Shown piece after piece: positions 33,641 to 42,813 of a stretch of 46,375 nucleotides of DNA. This DNA comes from CAYFLR01 sp964343805 (GTDB lineage Bacteria > Bdellovibrionota_B > Oligoflexia > CAYFLR01), in the NCBI GenBank assembly GCA_964343805.1, contig CAYFLR010000048.1:1-46375 (forward strand). Reading direction: 5' to 3'. The position numbers were made by a program, and so were the translations under genes. Under the pieces are notes generated by a model. It worked only from the letters and a program-made list of their open reading frames with translations. It searched no databases and was not told the DNA's origin. How positions within the stretch are numbered: the stretch's first letter is position 1; every line of letters starts with the position of its first letter.

Positions 33641-36351
33641 ATGATGAAATTAGGCTTACTATCTAGAATTACATCAATTTTTTCTTTATTTATCTTTTTA
33701 ATTCTTTTTACTACAGGCTGTGGAACTTTTGTGGGGAATCCAGAAGAAGGAACCGACTCTGAAAAGGATTCAAACAGTGAGGAAGAAGGGGCTGGCTCCT
33801 CTTACGGTGGGTCTACTGGGTCGGGTGGGAGTAGTGATGCTAATATGGTAGCTATTAGTGGGTCTATGCAGTTTACAACAGGCGNNNNNNNNNNGCTACC
33901 GCAAGCCTTAATCTAGTCTCTGTTTCTGATGAATATTGGGTTAAGTGTGTTACCACAGATATCCAAGATTACTCCTCTTGTATTGATGATATCGATGGAG
34001 AAGGTGACTTCACTCTATCTTGCTCAAAATTCCAAGGAAAGCCCTTTGGTTGTTTCATTTTATCGGGTGCAGACAGTGATTCCTTGTCAATTGCTGGCTA
34101 CCTCACCTCTGATAAGTTTGTGATGACCAGTGAAACCTCTGAAGCCTCATTAGATATCATATTTGATCCTCTATCTGGGGCAGCTTCCTCCACTTTCACA
34201 CAGTTTAAAAAGCTGATTGATGGAACGAGCTCCGAAACAGAAATTAGTGAGGGAGATATTCAGGTAGATAGCTACCTTCAGTCTCTTAACCTTTCCTCTG
34301 GTAACTATCTGTTTGACTATTGCAGCACTGAAAAAGCCAACCTGGATGACGATATTAATGATAGTACTTTTAAAGGCGAGTGTCATGATACCGAGTATCG
34401 TTATCTTCATTTTGATGAGGCCGATGCAAGCTCTTACCCTGAAGTTAGTATTTGGCATTCCAAGACCACCAGGGAGCAATGTTATCAAGATGATCAATTA
34501 GTTTATCAATTTTCAGATGGTGAAAAATCATGGAGTATAGCTGATAGCGAACTCACTTTCAGTGAAATGTCTCCAGATGCACTCTTAGAAGCGATTTTAG
34601 CTAATGGGTGGGCTCCTAGCAAAGCCTTAGAAAACTTTAAACTTAATAAGCTGGATTTCCGGGAGGAGCATTGGGAGGGGCAAAAGGACCATCGTAATCG
34701 TTTGGCTGCCCTCTATGGATTTGATTTCTGTAATGCTAAGATAGATGATTATGTAGATTCCTGGTTGACAGGAACCGTCGTGGAGGAAGAACTGGGAGTT
34801 TTTAAGTGTGAGAATGTGACTTGGACACTCGAAGATGAATATGGCAATTATAAGTATGAGAATCATCCCGAAGATGAGATTTACTACCATTGCGCTAATT
34901 ACCAGCTGGCAAAATCAGAAGCCGAGCGTACCAGGATTCTAGCTAAACTCAAAGGAGACTGCAAGTTATGGGAGGATTTTACCCCAGTAGAGACGAACAC
35001 TCTCTATGCTGGTAAGTCTTTGGTGGATAAATTCCTCTCTGCCTTCGGAGATCTACGTCATGGCAGTGGTCCTTCGAGAGTCGAAAGGCTTGCTGAAGCC
35101 TATCATAAGATTGATCTTGACATTCTCGATGCAGCAAATGACAACCAAGATGATAAATTGGTAGCGATGGCTCGGGAATGGGCAGCCATTGAAGATCATG
35201 TGGGTTATCGAGAAATTCTAGAAAAAATAAAACCACCACTCTCCACAGTTGTTACCGATCTTCCTTCTGATTTTAATAATAAAACCGGACGGGCTATTAT
35301 GGTTGAGTTACTCACAACTGACACCTATGCCAAAGATGCGCTGGAGGAAAAAGTATGTGAAGGTCAATATCTGAAAACCCTTTCTCCTGCCCTATCATTG
35401 GCCGAGGTGGATACTTATTTGAGCCAAATTGTCTTTGTTCATGACAGTCCTTATGCCGAATTCAAAACCGGAACCTCCAATACCAAGCAATTAACCCTCG
35501 ATTTCTTAACCGCTATCAAACCGAGTTTTAATAGCTGTGTACAAAAAACCATTACCACCACCCTTCATGATCTGGGTCATGATTACTATACTGCTGAGAA
35601 GTGGGTGCAGTGGCATCATTGGGTGCTGTCCCCAGCTAAAGCAGCTATTGAGTTAGATAAGATTTATGCGACCTTATTTGATCCTAATCAGGATGGAAAA
35701 CAGCTGGTGGTCCCTGCTACCATGACCTTTAATGAATCTATGACTGATGCGGAGATTCTAGCTGATTTAACTACGCTGGATAGTCAGGTGGATGTGTTTG
35801 TGGAAAGGCTAGGGTATCACTTTACTTGGCTACGAAACAATATCGACAAATACGTCTTGAAGGATGAGTACTCTAAGAAACTCCAACTCTTAGAAATGAC
35901 GAAATCTATGATGAGTCAAATTGCCCATTCCGCATTTACCTATGATGCGGCCTTTGCCAATGTTTATAACTCTTTGTTGACCAACTCAAAGTGCGCTATG
36001 GATGCCAGTGCGGCTAGTTATGCTTATCTTGATAGCGATGAGAATTTAAACTATCCAATTATTGTAAGAAGTCCTATTTATAGGCAAATGGGAGGTCCGA
36101 TCACTCCTGCTCTGTCAATAGAGGTGACTTCCACTCAATCGTATCAAGTGATGGATACCCGGTTTAGCTACAGTGGAGATCTTAATGCTTGTTATTGGGG
36201 AAATGTAGTACACTTTAATAGGCTTTCCTTCACTGAAGATGGATTTGATGGGACCTTAACCAATGCCTGGGTCAACACCTGCGATCAAAGCTCTGAAGAT
36301 GGTGTGAATTATATAGATTATGGTTTTATCAAAATGGAGCTGGAAGATTAG
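33641..36351 (+). CDS. large lipoprotein of unknown function, interrupted by an assembly gap
   Basis: The N-terminal part (from 33641, AGAGGAA box upstream) has a lipoprotein signal ending ILFTTGC and continues GTFVGNPEEG, a Cys-Gly-Thr-x-Val-Gly-Asn-Pro start seen in lipoproteins of this kind of bacterium. A Ser/Gly/Glu-rich linker leads to a 10-N gap (33885-33894). The frame then continues open from 33895, in a different phase, to the stop at 36351, encoding about 819 further residues. The shift is explained if the true gap length is 2 modulo 3. The C-terminal part has many Asp, Thr and scattered Cys residues and helical stretches such as SKKLQLLEMTKSMMSQIAHSA, but no family I recognise. 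A start at 33617 is also possible. Confidence 0.75.
33885..33894. other. assembly gap (10 N) inside a lipoprotein gene
   Basis: The gap falls between a Ser/Gly-rich linker and the beta-rich body of the lipoprotein at 33641-36351. Reading frames on the two sides join only if the missing length is 2 modulo 3, so 10 is not the real length if the gene is intact. Confidence 0.95.
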
Positions 36352-38207
36352 ATTAATTGCACCGTTTTTTCAGAACTCAAAAGCGGATACAACTGAATAT
36401 TGATTTGATAGAGTTGATCGGGAAACTTTGAATGATCCGCCCATTTCATAAGCTCGATAAGGAAATTATAGATATCCTTAAAGTCTTGCCTGCTATGTGC
36501 CTTTTCCATTGCTTTGGTAATAGAAAAAACCAATCGCCTTTCTAAAGTGTCAGGTATAATGCAGAGTTTAGCTAGTTTAATCATCCTTTTCTGATAGAGA
36601 ATAGCTGCTTTCCCAGTCACTGTTTCTTCCGTTTGAACATCCGTGACGGCTTGCACATACTTTCTTTTTTGGTAATCGTAGGTGATGAAACCGATTTTTT
36701 TGAGTCGTTCGATACTTTTCTCAATAGTTTTGAGCGGGAGCGGAGGAATCAGTTTTGATGAAATCCATTCTGGTTTCGCATTGAAATCAGTAAAGCCCAC
36801 CATTTCTCGGAGTGCCGTATTGCACCATTCGAGAGCATATTTCTCTTTGGTGGTGGTATCTGGCATCTGCCTTTTTATACGAGTAAGTGGAAAACACTGG
36901 ACATTAAACTGATATATATTGTGGGGTGAGGGTTCATCGCGATAATGAATACGATCGGTAAAGGCTTGAACTTTTTCTAGCAGTTCGGTCCTATCATTTT
37001 CATTGATACAGATCATCAGAGATTGAATGCATCTTTTTTGACTGCAGAGATCATCAATGGCTTTGATCGCCAGAGAGATTGCCATATTGGTGTAATAATC
37101 GAGGGTTTCTCCACAAATTTTATACTCAGTCATTACTTGGGAAGAGTTGGATGCTAAGAGAGGTTTGATTTTTTCGGGTAAATCATCTCCTCGCATTTTT
37201 GCTTTGATCTTATTATAAGTTTCTGGGGGAATAGACCATTGCAGCTGATTGATGTAGAAGTCATCGGTAAAAGGATCTAAATTCAAAAGAGGGGCTTGGT
37301 TTTGGATCCTCCCATAAAACTCACCGAAAGTGAGCAGGTCCTCTTCCTGCTGGATATGCGGTGACCAAGGAGAAATACTGAAGGCCGCTAAAATAACCAA
37401 CGGCATTTCAATGCCGATGGACAGATGACCTAATAAGGCTTGATCGATCTCTTTTTTTACTTTGTTAGATAGAATACGGTAGTGACCTGTTGCTCCGGGC
37501 TGATTTGCTAATTGGTAGGTGAGTTCTTCGATCTCTTTTTCTACCAAATTAAAAAAGAAGGGTTCTTTGAAAGGGGCTAAATCGCCTATAATTAGATCAA
37601 TTTGCTGTCTGATAGAATCAACTTTAAGCAGAAAACTCCGACCTGAAAAACGTGGATTTTGAGGGCTAGAAAGGATTTCATAGTTTGAAATGGGATCTCC
37701 ATTGATCACCGCTCGGTACCATGCGGCTTCCAGTTGAGCTGGATTAACCCGAAATTGGAATCCCTGATCCCATAACTCTTTGTTGAGAATCAGTTCTAAA
37801 AAGGAAACACGCCAGCTACTGATAATTTCTGGAGCGGCATCAAAAGTGATTAATACTTTATTTTTGTCACCGGGTTGATCAGGAAGTCGAAAGCGGAAAT
37901 TTTCAATGGTGGGTGCGGCTTCCCCCACTTTACACAAAATGGAATCTGGCAATCGTTGATCATAGATTTTCTCCCAAACAAACTGCAGCCTTCTTTCATG
38001 GATATGAACATGACCCAAGGAATGAGTTTCCCCTCGTTCAGCTGCTCTTTTATCGAGAAGTTGATTTAAATTCTTTTTTGCTTGAGCTTGGATGTCTTTT
38101 GGTACCCCATCAAACCTGCTGATAAGATCGAAGTTGAGTTCGATGGAGGTGGTTAAGTTTTCTTCATCTATCGTCAGATCTAAGGACTTTTGTTTTCTCT
38201 CTTCCAT
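36348..38207 (-). CDS. protein with two TIGR02147/DUF4423-like units, possible regulator
   Basis: The start at 38207 (MEERKQKSLDLTIDEEN) avoids a long overlap with the upstream lipoprotein gene, which ends 13 bp before it. In the 619-aa product, the last 220 residues match the TIGR02147/DUF4423 pattern. That pattern is a winged-helix-like PEWISSKLIPPLPLKTIEKSIERLKKIGFI, then a helical domain ending DQLYQINIQLYPL. An earlier segment ends HNIYQFNVQCFPLTR after SLMICINENDRTELLEKVQAF, a second copy of the same helical domain, so the protein contains an internal duplication. Family members are intracellular and presumed regulatory. There is no signal peptide. It is last in the six-gene caspase-family operon and overlaps the convergent lipoprotein at 36351 by 4 bp. 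Confidence 0.8.
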   Translation of the reverse strand: MEERKQKSLDLTIDEENLTTSIELNFDLISRFDGVPKDIQAQAKKNLNQLLDKRAAERGETHSLGHVHIHERRLQFVWEKIYDQRLPDSILCKVGEAAPTIENFRFRLPDQPGDKNKVLITFDAAPEIISSWRVSFLELILNKELWDQGFQFRVNPAQLEAAWYRAVINGDPISNYEILSSPQNPRFSGRSFLLKVDSIRQQIDLIIGDLAPFKEPFFFNLVEKEIEELTYQLANQPGATGHYRILSNKVKKEIDQALLGHLSIGIEMPLVILAAFSISPWSPHIQQEEDLLTFGEFYGRIQNQAPLLNLDPFTDDFYINQLQWSIPPETYNKIKAKMRGDDLPEKIKPLLASNSSQVMTEYKICGETLDYYTNMAISLAIKAIDDLCSQKRCIQSLMICINENDRTELLEKVQAFTDRIHYRDEPSPHNIYQFNVQCFPLTRIKRQMPDTTTKEKYALEWCNTALREMVGFTDFNAKPEWISSKLIPPLPLKTIEKSIERLKKIGFITYDYQKRKYVQAVTDVQTEETVTGKAAILYQKRMIKLAKLCIIPDTLERRLVFSITKAMEKAHSRQDFKDIYNFLIELMKWADHSKFPDQLYQINIQLYPLLSSEKTVQLI

Positions 38208-38220
38208 AAAAGCGAGTTTA

Positions 38221-38988
38221 CTATATAGCCGGTGGAATTTCAAAGATGAGCTGTTCTTCCTTGATGGAATTATCAATTGGAATGGGGTCAAAATTGGATT
38301 TGCTATAACTTTGACTAAAATAGAGCCATAATCCATATTTTCCTTCGGTAAAATGGAAAATGGGGTCTAAGAAAATATCTCTGGTATCAAGGCATATTTT
38401 GTTATCAGCCAACTTTCTAATATTTTCAATTTGGTCATCATCAGCAATACATAGGCTTTCCATGGAAAATTTTAGAAAGAGGAGACCATACTCCTCGGCA
38501 TAGATGACTTTTTCAAATGGAGCGGTTTTAAGCTCTCCATTAAAAAGGCGATACATTTCATAATAATCTCTGGTTAGATCCTCTGCCTCTTTGAGGCTAA
38601 ACTTTGTCCACCATTTCTCTGGAGGAAATTGATGACTCAATGAGCGTATCACTAAGTAGCTCCGATCAAAGAAATCTTGCAATCGATAGGATGTGTAACC
38701 ATGCTCGTCTTCATTATTGATGTAAAGTTTTCCTGACAGGCTGAGAGATGTTTGATTACTTTCATCACTCACTCTTTCTTTCATCGCTAAATTATCGATG
38801 GTCATCAATTTGATACCATGGGTCCACTTTTCGGCAGGTAAAACATACTCATTACCTAAGATAGAAAACTTTTTAGCTTCATTCTTGTCGGTGGTATGAA
38901 CCTCTGCATAATATCCAGGATCCTCTAATCCATGATCACAAGCAAAGAGCAATGAAAGTAATGCTAGAAAATTGAATGTAAGTTTCAT
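38221..38988 (-). CDS. lipoprotein of unknown function
   Basis: A GGAG box precedes the ATG at 38988, and the product begins with a lipoprotein signal (MKLTFNFLALLSLLFAC, Cys17). The 255-aa mature protein is mixed alpha/beta, with two Cys residues near residues 180-200, and no motif I recognise. It starts 16 bp after the stop of the caspase-family gene and ends 13 bp before the TIGR02147-like gene, so it is almost certainly in the same transcript. Its place directly behind a secreted caspase-like protein makes it a candidate inhibitor, substrate or partner in the periplasm; this is inference from position only. Confidence 0.78.
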   Translation of the reverse strand: MKLTFNFLALLSLLFACDHGLEDPGYYAEVHTTDKNEAKKFSILGNEYVLPAEKWTHGIKLMTIDNLAMKERVSDESNQTSLSLSGKLYINNEDEHGYTSYRLQDFFDRSYLVIRSLSHQFPPEKWWTKFSLKEAEDLTRDYYEMYRLFNGELKTAPFEKVIYAEEYGLLFLKFSMESLCIADDDQIENIRKLADNKICLDTRDIFLDPIFHFTEGKYGLWLYFSQSYSKSNFDPIPIDNSIKEEQLIFEIPPAI

Positions 38989-39004
38989 TTTATACTCCAT
39001 ACAT

Positions 39005-40705
39005 TTATAGTAGATATTCTAATCCCATTTTGAACTGGATACCAAAGTACCCTCTCCGTTTCATCGGAACACCTGATTTGACATAGTTCATAATGGCATC
39101 GGCTTCAGCAAATACATTAAAGTAACGAAATAGAAAGCTGGAACCGACTTTACAGGAAGCTCCGATGAGATAATTATAAGCGTTAAACGTGCGATATCCC
39201 CCGCCATCAATATCACCATAGAGAACCTGGTTTAACCACTCTACGCCCAGTTGAGTTCCGATCAGGGCATAGAGCCACTGTCTTTCATTGCCGATGGGAA
39301 AATACTGATTAGAAGTAAAAGCGAAACTATTAATATCTTCTCTGACAGCATCATTTCCACTGTAGTAGGAATTATATAAGCGGAATCTTGCCTTTCCAGA
39401 AAGAACCAAAGGAGACCATTTATACTGGGTTCCCATTTCAAAGTTAGTATAGGAACGAGTGTGACTATAATAACCTACATTACTAGAATGTAATGGGGCA
39501 CCGGGCTTTTTTTGTCTATAAGTGATAAAACCGCCACCTATACTGGAACTTACTGTGGTGAAACCATTTTGGTTTAAGTGGGGAGTTGCCAGTGAAGGTT
39601 TATTTTTAGGTGTATTGAGGTTTGCTTTATAAGCTAAAGAACTCGGCTTTTTTACTTTGAGAGGTTGCCATTTAAAATCAGTGGTCTTCAGTCCCAATGT
39701 TTCGTGAGGCTCAATTTCAATATGGGTAACTCCCTCTTTTTGGTGGAGGTAATCTTTAATTTTAATTTGATACTTGCCTGAAGCTAACTGAATGGTTGGC
39801 TGTTTAGAAACATCAAAAGTAGAGAGGACCACTCCGCTCAATTGGTCATAGATTTTTCCTTCCCCCGTAAGATAATTGGAAAAGTGCAGGGTAGATTTCT
39901 TTACGGGAACGGCAGTGAGACTCACCTCTCCCTTTCCTTTCATATTGTAGTGAAAGGTAGGATGTTGAGGAGTTGTGGATTTTCCAATGGTTTCACTGAC
40001 GGTTTGGTTGTAGGTGTATTGATAGAGTTCTGAAATGGAAACTTCACCATCTTTGGTAAAATCAGCGGCCCCATCCAGACCTTGCAATAGGTAGTGAGTG
40101 AAAACCGAGCCTTCAAACCGGACATTTTCACTGGACAACTCATTCGCAGAACTCGATGTAAGAATAGCAAATCCGCTGCTGTTTAATTGATGTTCTAAGG
40201 CTTGGGCATTTAAAGGAAGCATATGCGCTCCTTTGGTCCCTGTCACCACACCACTGTAACAAGAATCAAAAATGGCGAATTTAACTTTGACCTCTGGAGT
40301 CATAAGAAACTCTTTTATCCTTTGAAAGGGAACTTCTGTTTTATTCATCTCTAGGACTTCAGGAGTTGAGTGTCCAGAAAAATAGAAGAAGAGAAAGACT
40401 TCACTGGTGTCTTTGATCTTCTTGATTTTGTTTTCCACATCTTCAAAGAGTTGATAGAGATCACTGGAGGTGCCACCTAGCAATTTATAAATATCTCTCT
40501 CTTTGAATTCACCATGCTTTTCTAAAATTCGGGCCACTCGACCTGCATCCATCTCGGCAAAATTAAGTCTGTTTTCTTCTTCCAGTCCCTGGTTATTACC
40601 AATTAAAATGGCGAGCTTCCTCACATTGGCCGAGAGCTCTGAAAGGGTTGATAAAGATAAACACAATAAAAGAGTCCATAATAAGAGTGTAATGCGCTGA
40701 TTCAT
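39005..40705 (-). CDS. secreted caspase-family (C14) peptidase with C-terminal outer-membrane-type barrel
   Basis: A GGAGG box lies four bases before the ATG. The 566-aa product has a signal peptide (about 1-26) and a p20-like caspase domain (about 28-265). The catalytic dyad is His112 (FFYFSGHST) and Cys149 (FAIFDSCYSG); RKLAILIGNNQG is strand 1. A D-x-x-x-D-x-E-x-S-x-x-E-L segment (DFTKDGEVSISELYQY) follows, as usual for metacaspase-like proteins. A PEGA-like linker domain (about 270-340) precedes a C-terminal region (about 380-566) of alternating hydrophobic/aromatic strands ending GYFGIQFKMGLEYLL, an outer-membrane-barrel signature. It should be a periplasmic or surface protease tethered to the outer membrane. 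It is fourth in a six-gene operon with an ECF sigma factor. Confidence 0.9.
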   Translation of the reverse strand: MNQRITLLLWTLLLCLSLSTLSELSANVRKLAILIGNNQGLEEENRLNFAEMDAGRVARILEKHGEFKERDIYKLLGGTSSDLYQLFEDVENKIKKIKDTSEVFLFFYFSGHSTPEVLEMNKTEVPFQRIKEFLMTPEVKVKFAIFDSCYSGVVTGTKGAHMLPLNAQALEHQLNSSGFAILTSSSANELSSENVRFEGSVFTHYLLQGLDGAADFTKDGEVSISELYQYTYNQTVSETIGKSTTPQHPTFHYNMKGKGEVSLTAVPVKKSTLHFSNYLTGEGKIYDQLSGVVLSTFDVSKQPTIQLASGKYQIKIKDYLHQKEGVTHIEIEPHETLGLKTTDFKWQPLKVKKPSSLAYKANLNTPKNKPSLATPHLNQNGFTTVSSSIGGGFITYRQKKPGAPLHSSNVGYYSHTRSYTNFEMGTQYKWSPLVLSGKARFRLYNSYYSGNDAVREDINSFAFTSNQYFPIGNERQWLYALIGTQLGVEWLNQVLYGDIDGGGYRTFNAYNYLIGASCKVGSSFLFRYFNVFAEADAIMNYVKSGVPMKRRGYFGIQFKMGLEYLL

Positions 40706-40726
40706 GTAACCTCCAATGAGACGAAC

Positions 40727-41479
40727 TTAATACTTAGTTTTAATAATCGGGAACTCTTGTATTTTTAGTGTGGGTCTACTTAGTTCCTCTTTCTCTAGCA
40801 GCGACCTGATTTCTGCAATAGAGTGATCCTGTTTGCTAAAAATAAAATAGAACTTCTCTCTTCCTATATACTCATCCAGTTTGATTTTAATCTGCTTGGT
40901 TCCGGATATGGGTAGAAAGGAATCCTCTGTAAATACTATTGGGGTGACTTCTCCAGAGATAGTTTTAGAAAAGCCGCTCATATATTTATAGTCCACCGGC
41001 TGAATGAATAGGTTCAATTCCTCATTGGGGTAGAAGGCTTTTTGTGATGACATTTGCTGCCACTCATTGCTTCTAAAAGCATGAATCAGGACCTGTGGTG
41101 ATCCTTTGGTGGCAGAATAATTAGGATCCAGGGAGGTGGAAGAGGGAGTGAAATGATTAAAGATTTGAGGTACTAAAAAAATCAACATGCTAAGGGATAA
41201 AAGGGCGGTGGCCATTTGTAATCGGTACGTTTGAAAGAAGCTCATAAGAGAGGATTGCCAGTTTAGATGAGACCTTTTTTCATACTGTGCAAATATCTCA
41301 TCAGGAACCGCTTTTTCAAAAGGGAGATTGAACTTTTTATATTCAGCACAAAGATCATCGAAGGCTTTTTTGTTAGCTGCATCTTCGCTTATTCTTTTTA
41401 GGGCCTGCTTATTTTCCTGGGATTGCCATATATTAAAATAGGTTTTGTCCAAGAAATAGCGTGATAATAAGTGTTTCAT
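40727..41479 (-). CDS. single-pass membrane protein, possible anti-sigma factor with DUF4384-like tail
   Basis: The start at 41479 (GGAGA box) gives a 250-aa product whose gene overlaps the 3' end of the ECF sigma gene by 47 bp; an in-frame ATG at 41527 would extend the overlap. The N-terminal 85 residues are charged and cytoplasmic-like, and one membrane helix (LQMATALLSLSMLIFLVPQIF, about 85-105) follows. The C-terminal 140 residues resemble the DUF4384-type domain often found near bacterial caspases (YPNEELNLFIQPVDYKYM, then SFLPISGTKQIKIKLDE, then KFYFIFSKQ). The topology and the overlap with a sigma gene make an anti-sigma factor the natural guess, with the periplasmic domain sensing the caspase-like product or its targets. 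No ZAS zinc motif is seen. Confidence 0.75.
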   Translation of the reverse strand: MKHLLSRYFLDKTYFNIWQSQENKQALKRISEDAANKKAFDDLCAEYKKFNLPFEKAVPDEIFAQYEKRSHLNWQSSLMSFFQTYRLQMATALLSLSMLIFLVPQIFNHFTPSSTSLDPNYSATKGSPQVLIHAFRSNEWQQMSSQKAFYPNEELNLFIQPVDYKYMSGFSKTISGEVTPIVFTEDSFLPISGTKQIKIKLDEYIGREKFYFIFSKQDHSIAEIRSLLEKEELSRPTLKIQEFPIIKTKY

Positions 41480-41996
41480 AGCTATTTTCTCTCCAAAGAT
41501 GACCCAGTTTCGTTCGAGACTTTTCATAAAACTTCTTTAGTTTCTTTGAAACGGTTTTTCGATCTAACTGCATCATTTCTGCAATTTCATTAATGGTCAT
41601 ACCTAAAGCAATTTGATAAACCACCATTTTCTGTAACTCCTTTGAACTCTGACCAGTGAGAAATGTGTAAAGTTCACTACTTTGGAGTTCTTGACTTTCG
41701 GCCAAGGAGTCATACTGTTCTTCTAAGAATGATTGATGTTTGGTTAAGAGTTCACAGTGTCTCTTATTTTGTTTTAAAAAATTTATACAGCGGTTCACGG
41801 TCACTCGATAGAGCCAACGAAAAACCACTTCATCTTCCATGTCTTTCTTGTTGAGCTCTTCAACCAGTTTAATAAATACTTCAGAAACCATGTCACTCGC
41901 CTCTTCTTCTTTATTTAGAAACTTGAGTGCTAAACCAAACACCATTTTTCCGTAGAGCCTATAACAATGTTCAGTTTTCTTTCTTAAAGTACTCAC
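41433..41996 (-). CDS. ECF-type RNA polymerase sigma factor
   Basis: The 187-aa product starts at GTG 41996, the first codon that keeps region 2 complete; the ribosome binding site is weak. Sigma region 2 (about 12-80) shows GLALKFLNKEEEASDMVSEVFIKL and FRWLYRVTVNRCINFLKQ. Region 4 (about 118-165) holds the helix-turn-helix TINEIAEMMQLDRKTVSKKL. Length and two-domain layout fit the extracytoplasmic-function group. The C-terminus (about 170-187) runs past region 4 because the gene overlaps the next by 47 bp. It starts 11 bp after the upstream lipoprotein gene. It probably directs transcription of this operon or of envelope genes, under control of the membrane protein encoded next; promoter targets are not evident. 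Confidence 0.9.
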   Translation of the reverse strand: MSTLRKKTEHCYRLYGKMVFGLALKFLNKEEEASDMVSEVFIKLVEELNKKDMEDEVVFRWLYRVTVNRCINFLKQNKRHCELLTKHQSFLEEQYDSLAESQELQSSELYTFLTGQSSKELQKMVVYQIALGMTINEIAEMMQLDRKTVSKKLKKFYEKSRTKLGHLWRENSYETLIITLFLGQNLF

Positions 41997-42007
41997 AACC
42001 TATTCAC

Positions 42008-42813
42008 TCAATCATTTGAATTATTATTCGTATTACTGTTAGTGTTTTCAGAAGGCAAGGGGATATCAAATTCAAAAGATGTATTTTGATTGTTATTATT
42101 CATCGCACCGTCTACAGGTTCCTCTTGGGGATAATCTCCATAATTAACACGTTCTTCATCGGTTGTCATGGGTATATTCACGGTAAAACCGAGATGCTTA
42201 GACATCTCAAAGTCATTGAGCCAGTTGTTGGTTGAGATTACCTGATCTTCAAAATTCCTAACATAGAGTTTTAGCAGGTAAGATCCCTCTTTAAAGTNNN
42301 NNNNNNNAAGCTAAGGTCGATTTCGAACCCTAGGGGATTGGACTTACTTTCCATCCGGATAAATTTTTCGGTGATTGGATAGACTTTAATAAATGGCTTA
42401 TTGACTGGGGTTAAAGCAGTGATTTCTGCATAAATACTGTGAATTTGATCTCTAAAGACCTGCTTCAGATAGTCTGATTGAAAGTTATACTCAGGTGGAA
42501 TGTGGCTTAAATTAATAAATGCCATGCCCCTCAAGAACTGCCCAAATTGGTAATCCTTTATGGTTAACATTGATTGTCTCATGATGGTTATTTGTGTGTC
42601 TTTAGAAGGAGATGGCTTCTTGCTCTGTTTTGCAATTAGAGGGATTTGGGCCTCTTTCTGTACATCTTCCCTATGAATAGTAGTTTTATTCGGTGATTCC
42701 ACTTCTTGCTTTTCATAGATAATGATTTCGTCGTAATCATCATGAGAGCCGCAAGCGTTGATCAAAATAGGTAATCCAATTATAAAGATATAAATAAGTA
42801 GAGTTCCTTTCAT
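42008..42813 (-). CDS. lipoprotein of unknown function, interrupted by an assembly gap; first gene of the caspase-family operon
   Basis: A GAGGTGA box precedes the ATG, and the product starts with a lipoprotein signal (MKGTLLIYIFIIGLPILINAC, Cys21). About 168 residues are readable before a 10-N gap (42298-42307). On the other side one frame reads on as FKEGSYLLKLYVRNFEDQV and continues to the TGA at 42008, so both parts are one gene. The phases match if the missing length is 2 modulo 3. The mature protein is Lys/Thr/Pro-rich at first, then beta-like (PFIKVYPITEKFIRM, EIDLS), and ends in an Asn/Ser tail (NTNSNTNNNSND). No family was recognised. It precedes the sigma factor by 11 bp. Confidence 0.8.
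42298..42307. other. assembly gap (10 N) inside a lipoprotein gene
   Basis: The gap interrupts the first gene of the caspase-family operon. The continuing frame on the minus strand requires a true gap length of 2 modulo 3, so the 10 N are a placeholder if the gene is intact. Confidence 0.95.

Noticed and set aside
33929..34123. Short frame after the assembly gap
   Set aside because: The frame carrying coherent exported-protein sequence from 33895 to 36351 is a different one; this one is a shadow.
42008..42205. Separate 65-aa gene starting MSKHLGFTVNIP
   Set aside because: The frame is open upstream to the N gap and joins the lipoprotein gene at 42308-42813, so it is the C-terminus of that gene rather than an independent one.
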